From the NCBI RefSeq assembly GCF_014932895.1, contig NZ_JACYOF010000014.1, positions 38,989 through 102,988 of the forward strand: DNA of 64,000 nucleotides, read 5' to 3'. The number at the start of each line of letters is the position of its first letter. Positions within the stretch are counted from its first letter, which is position 1. This stretch comes from Bacillus thuringiensis (GTDB lineage Bacteria > Bacillota > Bacilli > Bacillales > Bacillaceae_G). Under the pieces are notes generated by a model that searched no databases, was not told the origin of the DNA, and saw only the letters and a program-made list of their open reading frames with translations. Position numbers and translations under genes: made by a program. Shown in pieces: positions 24,641 through 32,231 of this stretch.

Positions 24641-25419
24641 TGGAAAGAAATTACGAAGAGAGTGCGTTGTTTGAGCATCAATTTTGGCTAAAGGTGCTTA
24701 GTGATCATTCGCAATTTTTGCTTGATGCGCTAGCTCCAAAGGAGAAGGAAGATATAAAGAAGGCTACTTATTTTGTTGAGATGTTTACGGACTTTCTAAA
24801 TAAAATTCATACTGTCAATCTTCTGGCATTTTCAAAAGAGGCAGAACAAGCTGCTAAGGAGATACGAATATTTAAACTGAATATCATACAAAAACAATTA
24901 GAAGGGAAAATTACCATTCATTTTACGCCAACTTTTATCAACCATATGGTAAACGAAGTAGAAGAGTATATAACAGTGTTAGAGTTTTTAAAGAAAGGGG
25001 AAGTTCCGCCTGTTTTTCATGAACTGCATTACCATCTCGTTTGGTTAACGGATGCGGCTGGTCATGCGGGCTCTATTTCTGGTGGGTTAGATCTTGTTGA
25101 AAAAAGATTGAAAGAGAAAAGTGAAGAATTCACGAAGCACTTTGAACAATTTTACTTAAAAGCGGTTGAAATGACCGGGTATTTACGAGCAGAACTTCAC
25201 CACTTTCCTGCGTTAAAGAAGTTTACAAAAGATGTTTCACTTGAGTTAAAATTATTTTCACATTTTCTTCATGAAGTAGAAGAGCTAGAATTATCGAATG
25301 AAATATTAAGTGCATTATCAGCGCGAATGGCAGATCATATGGCAAGAGAAGAATGTTATTATTTATTAAAGTTAGCTCAATCATCTGGACTTGAAATGCC
25401 AAAATGTAATCCGCTTTAA
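24640..25419 (+). CDS. DUF2935 helical protein
   Basis: This is a 259-residue all-helical protein with two repeats of about 125 residues. Each starts with a FEHQFWLKVLSDHS-type segment and contains His/Glu pairs (LFEHQFW, FHELHYHLVWLTDAAGHAG, MADHMAREECYYL), which suggests a ferritin-like or hemerythrin-like metal bundle. Members are Bacillus-specific and uncharacterised. GGGAGGGG lies just upstream; of the two overlapping ATGs (24637, 24640) the second has better spacing. It overlaps the VOC gene. Confidence 0.8.
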   Translation: MERNYEESALFEHQFWLKVLSDHSQFLLDALAPKEKEDIKKATYFVEMFTDFLNKIHTVNLLAFSKEAEQAAKEIRIFKLNIIQKQLEGKITIHFTPTFINHMVNEVEEYITVLEFLKKGEVPPVFHELHYHLVWLTDAAGHAGSISGGLDLVEKRLKEKSEEFTKHFEQFYLKAVEMTGYLRAELHHFPALKKFTKDVSLELKLFSHFLHEVEELELSNEILSALSARMADHMAREECYYLLKLAQSSGLEMPKCNPL

Positions 25420-25435
25420 AGAACAAGAGGTCAAT

Positions 25436-25561
25436 TTCATCCCGCTATTTGCGGACAGAAAAACTCCCACCTCAAAATTTGGCTGGAGCAGAGAGGTTAG
25501 GTGGGAGTCGGGCTGCCCGTAAACGCCCGATTGGTGAGGGTTGGTTATAGTTTCACTTTAT
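25436..25561 (+). repeat. bcr1 repeat, internally deleted
   Basis: The head (TTTCATCCCGCTATTTGCGG), the inner block and GCCCGATTGGTGAGGG are present. The sequence then jumps to TTATAGTTTCACTTTAT, so the AATCAGTGGGG hairpin is missing. Its terminal TTTAT holds the complement of the Ku stop codon. Confidence 0.9.
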
Positions 25562-26370
25562 TTGGCCTCTTGTTCTTTTTTATTTTCTCTTTTTATTTTT
25601 GCTTGTTCAATACTTGCCTGTAATGTCTCCATAATATTGATGATGTTTGGAGCTGGAGAGATTGTTTCAGTTTTTTCTTGTTGTTCAATTTTATTTTCAA
25701 TTAATTCGGTAAGTGCTTCTTTATACTCATCTGTATATAACCCTTGTTCGAAAGGGTTCGTAAGGTGATGGATTAAATTGATTGCCGCGGTGAGTTCTTG
25801 TTTTTGGATAGGATAATTTTCGTTATTTGGCAAGTTAGGTGTATTTGTTATATCACGAATTTCATTAGGGTAGTGAATAGTTTGTAACATAAGTCCACCT
25901 TCAAAGCCACGGATAATAGCTAAGTGTTGTTTTTTTCTGATAGAAATGTGAATAAGCCCAAGTTTATTCGTACGTTCGAGTGCTTCTTTTAATAATAAAT
26001 ACGATTTTTCATGTCCCGGGGTAGGGCCTATAAAATAAGAGCGATCATAGAGAATGGAATCGATTTCGTTATTTTGGACAAAAGATATAATACGAATAGA
26101 TCGTGGCTCATGAACTTTTTGCAAATCAGCTAATTCTTTTTCATCCATAATGATGTATTTATGCGGTGCGTATTCATAGGCTTTTACAATATCTTTATCA
26201 TCGACTTCTTCATCGGTACAATCGGGAGCAAATTTTTTATATTTAATAGGTGTTAAGCATTCTTTATGGAGACTTAAAAATTTTATATCGTTTTCTTCTA
26301 CGGCACTATATAGTTTGATTCCTATATTTAATAGTCCAAGTGAAAGTGCGCCTTTCCATACGGTATGCAT
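25558..26370 (-). CDS. ku: Ku homolog, non-homologous end joining
   Basis: This is a 270-residue bacterial Ku (YkoV-like). It opens with WKGALSLGLLNIGIKLYSA and has the Ku core with DIVKAYEYAPHKYIIMDEKEL and PRSIRIISFVQNNEID, ending in a Lys/Glu-rich tail. Ku dimers thread onto broken DNA ends and recruit LigD in spores and stationary cells. No ligD lies within the window on either side, unlike the ykoU-ykoV pair of B. subtilis. The TAA stop lies in the end of a bcr1 element. Confidence 0.92.
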   Translation of the reverse strand: MHTVWKGALSLGLLNIGIKLYSAVEENDIKFLSLHKECLTPIKYKKFAPDCTDEEVDDKDIVKAYEYAPHKYIIMDEKELADLQKVHEPRSIRIISFVQNNEIDSILYDRSYFIGPTPGHEKSYLLLKEALERTNKLGLIHISIRKKQHLAIIRGFEGGLMLQTIHYPNEIRDITNTPNLPNNENYPIQKQELTAAINLIHHLTNPFEQGLYTDEYKEALTELIENKIEQQEKTETISPAPNIINIMETLQASIEQAKIKRENKKEQEAK

Positions 26371-26490
26371 ATGAAATTTCTCCTTTCATTTAAAAAAATG
26401 AGTATGTATATTATGAGATAGTAAGAAATTTCATATACGTTTTTTGTTTTTAGTCAAGAGTAAGCTGGAGAGTTCGAGTCAGAAAATATA

Positions 26491-26519
26491 TTGACAAGCC
26501 CCCCAAAATATTTTAATGT
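26491..26519 (+). promoter_or_regulatory. Promoter of the Mn riboswitch-controlled operon
   Basis: TTGACA (26491-26496), 17 bp, then TAATGT (26514-26519). The start site would fall about 20 bases before the yybP-ykoY aptamer. Confidence 0.65.
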
Positions 26520-26541
26520 GATTGTATAAAATTGTGTGTAT

Positions 26542-26654
26542 AAAGGGGAGTAACTTATTACAGTAAAGTCGTCATTACAGGGAGAAACCCTCGGCTTTAT
26601 TGGCAACGTTTCGTTGTTAGTGAGACCTTTACCAGCAATGGTAAAGGCCCCTTT
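26542..26654 (+). ncRNA. yybP-ykoY (Mn2+-sensing) riboswitch aptamer
   Basis: It opens with AAAGGGGAGTAAC, matching the yybP-ykoY start AAAGGGGAGUAGC. It contains a CGTCATTACAGGGAGAAACC / CTCGGCTTTATTGGCAACG block and ends with the invariant GTGAGACCTTTACC. AAAGGGG (26542-26548) closes with CCCCTTT (26648-26654) as P1. The family binds Mn2+ and usually turns on Mn exporters and related membrane proteins. The downstream genes encode a YkvA-like and a DedA-like protein. Confidence 0.88.
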
Positions 26655-26663
26655 CTGTCTTTT

Positions 26664-26697
26664 TAGGACCTTTACCATATTTGGTAGGGTCCTTTTT
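26664..26697 (+). terminator. Expression-platform terminator of the Mn riboswitch
   Basis: AGGACCTTTACCA pairs with TGGTAGGGTCCT and is followed by TTTTTG. The aptamer-proximal GGTAAAGG (26639-26646) could alternatively pair with CCTTTACC (26669-26676), giving a built-in antiterminator. This is the switch expected for a transcriptional riboswitch. Confidence 0.85.
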
Positions 26698-26721
26698 GTA
26701 TACAAAGAGAGGAGATAGAAA

Positions 26722-27003
26722 ATGAAAAAATTTATAAGTAGATTAAGAGTTGTATTTCACGTTCGTCAGTTTGTTCCATTCCTATTTGACTTTTTTACTT
26801 CAAAAGAGGTTTCCATAAAGAAGAAAATCTTATCTATTGCTTTTTTAGTTGTTTATGTTGCGATGCCGCTCGATTTAATTCCAGACTTCTTACCGTTTAT
26901 CGGTATTTTAGATGATATTGGAATTGTTTTATTCATTTTGAACCGAATTGTAAAAATGGCACCAGTGCAATTACAAGAAAAGCATAATGTGAATGTAGGA
27001 TAG
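26722..27003 (+). CDS. YkvA-like DUF1232 membrane protein
   Basis: This is a 93-residue DUF1232 protein with the signature VYVAMPLDLIPDFLPFIGILDDIGIVLFIL, covering two hydrophobic segments around the conserved PxDLIPDFxPxxGxxDD core. Function is unknown, although many members neighbour transporters. It is the first gene after a Mn2+ riboswitch and is 11 bases from dedA, so its expression is expected to rise with manganese. GAGAGGAGA precedes the ATG. Confidence 0.85.
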   Translation: MKKFISRLRVVFHVRQFVPFLFDFFTSKEVSIKKKILSIAFLVVYVAMPLDLIPDFLPFIGILDDIGIVLFILNRIVKMAPVQLQEKHNVNVG

Positions 27004-27014
27004 GAGTTAAAAGT

Positions 27015-27620
27015 ATGGAGCAAATTATTTTAGATATAATCGAGTATTTAAAGCAATTTTCTTATTTTGGAGTTGTCTTAGCTTTAACTTTTGAATTTAT
27101 CCCAGCAGAGGTGGTTTTACCTCTTGTTGGGTATTGGGTGTACGAAGGGGATATGAACTTTTGGCTAGCTGTATTAGCTGGAACAATTGGTGGAACGACT
27201 GGACCATTAACGTTATATGCCCTCGGTTATTACGGTGGCCGTCCTCTATTAGTGAAATACGGAAAATACTTCTTCATTAAAGAAGAACAAATTCAAAAAG
27301 CAGATGATTTCTTTGAGAAATATGGTCCAGTTGTGGCATTTGTTGGACGCTTCGTTCCAGGGGTTCGAACGCTTATTTCTGTACCGTGTGGTATGGCAAA
27401 AATGAACATATGGAAATTTAGCATATATACATTTGTAGCAATGTTCCCGCTAACGACTTTGTATATTTATTTTGGAATGAAGTTAGGACCGCATTGGGAA
27501 AAAGCGGCGGATGTTGTTGGACAATATATGTTACCAATATTAGGAGGCGTGGTTATTGTTGTAGGTGGTATATTAATCTATAAATTTATGAAAAAAAGAA
27601 ACAGAACGGAATCTATTTAG
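27015..27620 (+). CDS. DedA family membrane protein
   Basis: This 201-residue DedA/SNARE-associated family protein has the amphipathic re-entrant segment (FEFIPAEVVLPLVGYW), GGTTGPLTLYALGYYGGR, FFEKYGPVVAFVGRFVPGVRTLISVPCGMAKM with the catalytic-like Arg and Pro residues, and three further helices. DedA proteins flip or recycle undecaprenyl phosphate and phospholipids. Placement behind a Mn2+ riboswitch links it to manganese homeostasis. It directly precedes the endospore appendage locus, as described for dedA beside ena1 in B. cereus. Confidence 0.9.
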   Translation: MEQIILDIIEYLKQFSYFGVVLALTFEFIPAEVVLPLVGYWVYEGDMNFWLAVLAGTIGGTTGPLTLYALGYYGGRPLLVKYGKYFFIKEEQIQKADDFFEKYGPVVAFVGRFVPGVRTLISVPCGMAKMNIWKFSIYTFVAMFPLTTLYIYFGMKLGPHWEKAADVVGQYMLPILGGVVIVVGGILIYKFMKKRNRTESI

Positions 27621-27683
27621 TGAAAAAGCAGCATAATTTTTTCTGATTATAGATGAATAATACAGGCTAAGGACTCTGAGGGA

Positions 27684-27699
27684 CATACACATATAGGGA
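27684..27699 (+). promoter_or_regulatory. Possible sporulation promoter -10 region before the ena locus
   Basis: CATACACATATAGGG lies about 40 bases upstream of the first ena gene and resembles SigE (CATACAnT) or SigK (CATAnnnTA) -10 elements. No clear -35 was identified, so this is tentative. Confidence 0.3.
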
Positions 27700-27724
27700 A
27701 TAAAAAGAGAGAGGGGAAAATTTT

Positions 27725-28093
27725 ATGTCTTGTGAGTGCTCAGGAGCAGCCTTAACTTGTTGCCCAGATAAAAATTATGTACAAGATAAAGTTTGTAGTC
27801 CGTGGTCAGGAACTGTAGTAGCGACTGCTATTACGAATGTGCTGTATAACAATAATATTAATCAAAATGTAATTGGAACAGGATTTGTTCGATATGATGT
27901 AGGGCCGGTAGCAATAACGTTAACAGTTCTTGATTCAGCTGGTAATACAGTTGATACTCAAACATTAAATCCGGGAACTAGTATTGCTTTTACGTATCGC
28001 CGTTTTGAAACAATTGAGGTAACTTTACCGGGTGGAACATCTGGAACATATCAAGGGGAGTTTTGTATCACGACGCGTTATCCACTTACATAG
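27725..28093 (+). CDS. ena1A: Endospore appendage (S-Ena) subunit, Ena1A-like, DUF3992
   Basis: This 122-residue DUF3992 protein has an N-terminal connector with a CC-X10-C arrangement (Cys12, Cys13, Cys24) plus CEC at 3-5. A jelly-roll beta-sandwich follows, with NNNINQNVIGTGFVRYDVGP and FTYRRFETIEV, and it ends GEFCITTRYPLT. In S-type Ena fibres the N-terminal cysteines cross-link subunits through disulfides to neighbouring cores. GAGAGAGGGG precedes the ATG. It lies right after dedA. The gene is intact, but the subunit gene that follows is not. Confidence 0.88.
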   Translation: MSCECSGAALTCCPDKNYVQDKVCSPWSGTVVATAITNVLYNNNINQNVIGTGFVRYDVGPVAITLTVLDSAGNTVDTQTLNPGTSIAFTYRRFETIEVTLPGGTSGTYQGEFCITTRYPLT

Positions 28094-28113
28094 AAGAATA
28101 GGAGAGGGCTAAA

Positions 28114-28452
28114 ATGGGAAATTCTAGTTTATCGTGTTGCTCCAATAGTACGCTTGTTCAAGACCAAGTATGCATAGATTGGTCCGCTACTGGTGCGGTA
28201 ACGGAAACGGTGTATACGAATAATATTACGCAAGATTTATATGCATCAGGTTATGTGAAGTAGGATGTAGGTACAGCACCAATTACAGTGAATTTTTTAG
28301 TAGGAGCAACAGTAGTGAATACAATTACTATACAACCACAAAGTAGTGGATCGTTTACAGTAAGATATTTTACTACAATTCAAATCGTTACAACAGGAAC
28401 GGGAACAAGCCAAGGACAATTATGTCTGACAGTACGTTATCCAATCTCATAA
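28114..28452 (+). pseudogene. ena1B: Ena1B-like endospore appendage subunit, broken by an in-frame stop
   Basis: The 113-codon frame encodes a DUF3992 subunit with SCCSNSTLVQDQVC (the CC-X10-C connector, Cys8, Cys9, Cys20), YTNNITQDLYASGYVK and ends GQLCLTVRYPIS. Codon 50 (28261-28263) is TAG, directly before DVGTAPITV, where the family has an ordinary residue. The rest of the frame is undamaged, so the lesion is a single nonsense codon and looks recent. GGAGAGGG precedes the ATG, 20 bases after the Ena1A-like gene. Without readthrough the product is a 49-residue fragment. Confidence 0.85.
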
Positions 28453-28453
28453 G

Positions 28454-28486
28454 GAAAAGCATACCGTAATGGTATGCTTTTTTGTA
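28454..28486. terminator. Bidirectional terminator inside the ena locus
   Basis: AAAAGCATACC and GGTATGCTTTTTT pair around GTAAT. It separates the plus-strand ena genes from the convergent third gene. Confidence 0.85.
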
Positions 28487-28515
28487 TAGTTTGTAAGTTA
28501 AGGTAGTGAAGAATT

Positions 28516-28934
28516 TTATAAGCAAAATGAAAATTGACAACAATATTTTCCTTGTATATATTGAGTTGGGTTATTTGGAATATTAATAATTGTCACAGAT
28601 TGTAATAATTGACCTGTATATGACATTGTATTGCCAGGATAGACGGTGAAAGTATTTGTCACCTGGCCAATAATTTGAACGGTAATCCTCCCAGTACTAC
28701 TAGTGCTATTATATATAGAAATGGTACCCGAGATTTTGAGTACACCATCTCCCTCCCATAAAATTAGTGTGGAATTTTCAGAAGGTGGAGGAATTTCTTT
28801 TGTTATAAAAAAATTACCAGCAAATTCATTTGTGACTAATTCACAAGTTGGTGGGGTTGGGGGATTGGGCGGATCGTAGGGAGGGCAGATGATAGATAAA
28901 GGGGCATAGCAGCCGATATTTTTTTACAAGCCAT
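28516..28934 (-). pseudogene. ena1C: Ena1C-like DUF3992 protein, frameshifted near its start
   Basis: On the minus strand an ATG at 28934 with GGAGG 8 bases upstream begins MACKK. A run of seven A (28919-28925 on the plus strand as T) then throws translation out of frame; eight A would give MACKKNIGCYAPLSIICPPY and continue open to the stop at 28516. The restored frame is proline-rich (CPPYDPPNPPTPPTC) and then reads as a DUF3992 beta-sandwich ending GKYCCQFSFCL. The long open frame after the shift shows that the lesion is recent. A sequencing or assembly indel in the homopolymer is the alternative. Confidence 0.75.
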
Positions 28935-29220
28935 TCGTAGAGCCTCCCTTCCTAGTGTTTCTTTATTACTATTAAATGTTAGAGGACGATAGTTGTGTTA
29001 ATAAAGGACAAAAATTTTTAAGTAAGTTTGTGTACTAGGCTTACATCGCATAAAAATCTATTAGACAATATGTGGTTGTTTCATATTAATGTGGGATTTT
29101 ATATAAAATTGACTGTATATTTACAAAAGTAAAATAAATTTTGTTTTTAATTTAAACGAATTTAATATGCGTTCAGTACAATAACCATTGTAATTAATTC
29201 ATTATATGAGGAGGATTCAC
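28935..29220. other. Intergenic region before the phosphoesterase gene
   Basis: This region is very AT-rich. It should contain the divergent promoters of the Ena1C-like gene (minus strand) and the phosphoesterase gene (plus strand). No palindrome or structured RNA stood out. Confidence 0.45.
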
Positions 29221-31683
29221 GTGGAAAGAACTGCTTTACGAAAAGTAAAAGGCCTTGTTGGATTATTAATGGTTTTTGTATTAGCGTTTGTATCATTTCC
29301 GTGGAGTACATCAGTCAAAGCGGAAGAGAAGAAACAAGAAAAGGCACCGAGTGAGAAGAAGTTAGTTTTTCCAGTTGTAAGTGATGTACATATTAAAAAT
29401 AGTGGAACAGATGATACGTTTCGCTGGAAAAGAGCGATTGAACAGTTTAATACGCTAGCGCCAAAGCAAGATGCATTTGTTATTGTAGGAGATTTCACAG
29501 ATTCCGGATCTGTACAACAGTATGACCGTTTCATGCAAGTGTATAATGAGAATGCAAATAAAGATGCGGTACGAATGAACGCTCTTGGTAACCATGATTA
29601 TTGGAATGGATTATCTATAGAAGGAGCACAAAAGAGATTTTTAGAAAAAACAGGGATGGAATCTATTTATTATCATAAGGTAGTAAAAGGTTATCATTTC
29701 ATTGTGATGTCTCCGGAAGATGGAACGACTCATGGATACTATTCAGACAAGCAAATTAATTGGTTAAAAGCAGAGATGGAAAAGGCACAAAAAGATAATC
29801 CGGAAAACCCGATTTTCGTATTTTTACATCAACATATTAAAGATACAGTATACGGCAGCCAAGAGTGGGGAACGCAAGATAGCGCGAAAATTAATGCGGT
29901 ATTAAAGGAATACCCACAAGTTATTACGTTTTCAGGTCATTCACATTATCCATTAGATGATCCAAGATCGATTCATCAAAAAGACTTTACATCAGTTGGT
30001 ACATCTTCAGTAAGTTATATGGAAGTTGAAGGTGGTAAAGTACAAGGAAATATCCCGCCAGGAGCTAGTACATTAAGTCAAGGTTTATTAGTAGAAGTGG
30101 ATGATAAAGAAGTAACAATTAATCGCCGTGATTTCCATACAAACTCTTGGACAGGCGAGCCCTGGAAAATTAAATTACCAACGAAAAAAGAAGGATTTAA
30201 CTATGTAGAAGATCGTGATAAAGAAAAACCATACTTTGCAAAAGATGCAAAACTGTCCGTATCAAATGTAACAGAAAATGCGGCAACAGTAACGTTCCCG
30301 CAAGCACTGGACAACCTTCTTGTTCACTCTTATCGTGTACAAGCTAGAGATAGGCAAACGGGTGAAATAAAAAATAAATTGTTAGCATTCTCAGAGTTTT
30401 ATCGTGATCCAGTTCCGAAAGAGCTGACATTTACATTGGCAGGATTAGATGGCGGGAAAACATATACGCTTGAAGTAGTTGCGATTGATTCGTTTGGCAA
30501 TGAAAGTGTGCAGCCGTTAACGGCAGAAATTACTACGAAAAAAGATAATATTGATCCGAATGTGAAAGTACCAAAGGCAGACGTTTTTGATGTGAATTTC
30601 TTAGATGGTACATTTAAAGATAACTCACCGTTTGGAGCGAAAGGTGATGTGAAAGGGAATGTATCGATTGCATATGATAAGTCTCTAAAAACAAATGTAA
30701 TGACATTGGATGGACAAGCTAATACATTTGGATACCTTCCATTTTCAGCAGCACAAAAAGAAAAAGTAGCTAATTCATTTACATTAGAAACTGTATTTTC
30801 AATGAATGAAGTTCGTGGACAAGGCATTTTGCAAAATACAGAGAGCGGTGGTATTGGTTTTGAATCTACAGGAAGTGGATATGTTGAATTATGGGCTCAT
30901 ATTGGTGGGAGTTATAAGCGTGTCGGAGTTCAGTTAGAGGCAAATAAAACGTATCACTTAACAGGAACTTATAACGGAAGTGAAGTAGCCATTTATGTAG
31001 ATGGTAAAAAGGTAAATAGTCAGCCAGCTCAAGGGAAAGTATATCATCCAAATGTACCATTTGCATTTGGTGCTGACCCTGATAGCAATGGAAATGGTGG
31101 TATTCCGTTAAATGGCCAAATTGCGCTTGCAAAATTATATAGTAAAGCATTAAGTTCTTCAGAAGTATTAGCAGCGTACAATGAGTTTTCTAATCGTACG
31201 AAGTTAGAGCAACTAAACGCATTATATGAAGAGCTTGGAAAAGTAAAAGAAGTGTTAGCTGGTACGTATGAATTTGGTGACAAGCCAGGTCAATATTCAA
31301 AGGAAGCATTTCAAGAACTAGAGAAAAGTTATACTAATGCAAAGCAAGTATTTGAAAATGTAGGAAGTAATGGTGAGAAAATTGTTCAAATGTATAACGA
31401 ATTAAAAACAGCTAATGTAACATTTGTACAATCAAAAGTGGCAGAAGAACAGCTGAAAACAGCGAAAGAAAAATTGCAAAATAATATTGAATCTGCAAAA
31501 GCAGTAGTGAAGAAAGCGCAAGATGCAAATGTGACGGACGGTGCAGTGAAATCATTAAGTCAAAAGCTACCTGTTGCAGAAGCTGTATTAAAAGATGCGA
31601 AAGTAAAAACTGAGTATGTAGAATCCATGAATCGTACGATAGAATATGCGATTTCATTCGTTGAAAAAAGCATGAACAAATAA
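29221..31683 (+). CDS. Secreted multidomain metallophosphoesterase
   Basis: This exported protein of 820 residues has a signal peptide ending near VKA (about residue 35). The calcineurin-like phosphoesterase domain has SDVHIK, GDFTDSG, LGNHDYW, FLHQH and FSGHSHYP as metal ligands. A fibronectin type III-like domain (about 340-445), a LamG/concanavalin-like domain (about 460-660) and a C-terminal helical FIVAR-like region follow. No LPXTG or transmembrane anchor is present, so release or wall binding through the C-terminal repeats is likely. GTG 29221 is chosen because GAGGAGGATTCAC precedes it; ATG 29206 overlaps that site. Confidence 0.87.
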   Translation: MERTALRKVKGLVGLLMVFVLAFVSFPWSTSVKAEEKKQEKAPSEKKLVFPVVSDVHIKNSGTDDTFRWKRAIEQFNTLAPKQDAFVIVGDFTDSGSVQQYDRFMQVYNENANKDAVRMNALGNHDYWNGLSIEGAQKRFLEKTGMESIYYHKVVKGYHFIVMSPEDGTTHGYYSDKQINWLKAEMEKAQKDNPENPIFVFLHQHIKDTVYGSQEWGTQDSAKINAVLKEYPQVITFSGHSHYPLDDPRSIHQKDFTSVGTSSVSYMEVEGGKVQGNIPPGASTLSQGLLVEVDDKEVTINRRDFHTNSWTGEPWKIKLPTKKEGFNYVEDRDKEKPYFAKDAKLSVSNVTENAATVTFPQALDNLLVHSYRVQARDRQTGEIKNKLLAFSEFYRDPVPKELTFTLAGLDGGKTYTLEVVAIDSFGNESVQPLTAEITTKKDNIDPNVKVPKADVFDVNFLDGTFKDNSPFGAKGDVKGNVSIAYDKSLKTNVMTLDGQANTFGYLPFSAAQKEKVANSFTLETVFSMNEVRGQGILQNTESGGIGFESTGSGYVELWAHIGGSYKRVGVQLEANKTYHLTGTYNGSEVAIYVDGKKVNSQPAQGKVYHPNVPFAFGADPDSNGNGGIPLNGQIALAKLYSKALSSSEVLAAYNEFSNRTKLEQLNALYEELGKVKEVLAGTYEFGDKPGQYSKEAFQELEKSYTNAKQVFENVGSNGEKIVQMYNELKTANVTFVQSKVAEEQLKTAKEKLQNNIESAKAVVKKAQDANVTDGAVKSLSQKLPVAEAVLKDAKVKTEYVESMNRTIEYAISFVEKSMNK

Positions 31684-31763
31684 AACGGAAGAAAAAGAAG
31701 CTTATCATGATAGGCTTCTTTTTTGTTATACTAAAAATAGCATAGAAAAAGGGAGCGAATAAT

Positions 31764-31967
31764 TTGGAACAGAAAAAGCTAAAAAGAATTCTTGAATATG
31801 TATGGATCGCGGTTGTGCTCCTTGTAGGATATTATTTATTAAAAGATAAAAGTATTTGGGTTCTATTTTTAATGACATTTTTATTAGCAGGATTAGGAAC
31901 GTTATTTATTAACTTTTTCTTTGATAGTGTGAATGCATGGAAGAAGAAAAAGAAGGGAACGAAGTAA
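31764..31967 (+). CDS. Small two-helix membrane protein, unknown function
   Basis: This 67-residue protein has two hydrophobic segments (about 11-25 and 30-52) and a Lys-rich C-terminus (NAWKKKKKGTK). The start is TTG, with GGGAGCGAATAAT upstream. I do not recognise the family. The frame after the TAA stays open for about 30 codons into the next bcr1 element (GDKYAKVEVYVGIGIFFILQ), which may be a coincidence or a sign of an altered gene end. Confidence 0.6.
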   Translation: MEQKKLKRILEYVWIAVVLLVGYYLLKDKSIWVLFLMTFLLAGLGTLFINFFFDSVNAWKKKKKGTK

Positions 31968-32046
31968 GGGGATAAGTATGCAAAGGTTGAAGTCTATGTG
32001 GGCATCGGCATATTCTTCATTTTACAATCGTTAACGAAAAAACATA

Positions 32047-32191
32047 ATAAAGTGAAACTTTAATCAGTGGGGGTTTTGTTCATTCCCCACTGATTATCAG
32101 CCCTCACCAATCGGGCGTTTACGGGCAGTTTGATCTCCCCCCAGCCAAATTTTGAGATGGGAGTCTTACTGACCGCAAATAGGGGGATAAA
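32047..32191 (-). repeat. bcr1 repeat, full length, minus orientation
   Basis: The tail ATAAAGTGAAACTTTAATC is at 32047-32065 and the head (ending GGGGGATAAA) is at 32182-32191. Both hairpins and the ACCAATCGGGCG block are present. There are several point changes in the inner block, including a short deletion. Confidence 0.9.
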
Positions 32192-32231
32192 ACATGAAGA
32201 TAGCTCGCCGTTTCATCGGCGAGCTATTTTG

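Noticed and set aside
23038-28934. A spore gene island acquired as a unit (cotJ, ku, ykvA-dedA, ena)
   Set aside because: The base composition is similar throughout, no integrase or flanking repeat is seen, and the genes have separate promoters, so there is no sign of joint transfer.
31978-32034. An 18-codon ORF after the small membrane protein
   Set aside because: It has GGGGAT upstream but is very short, with no recognisable composition, and the neighbouring frame looks more protein-like.
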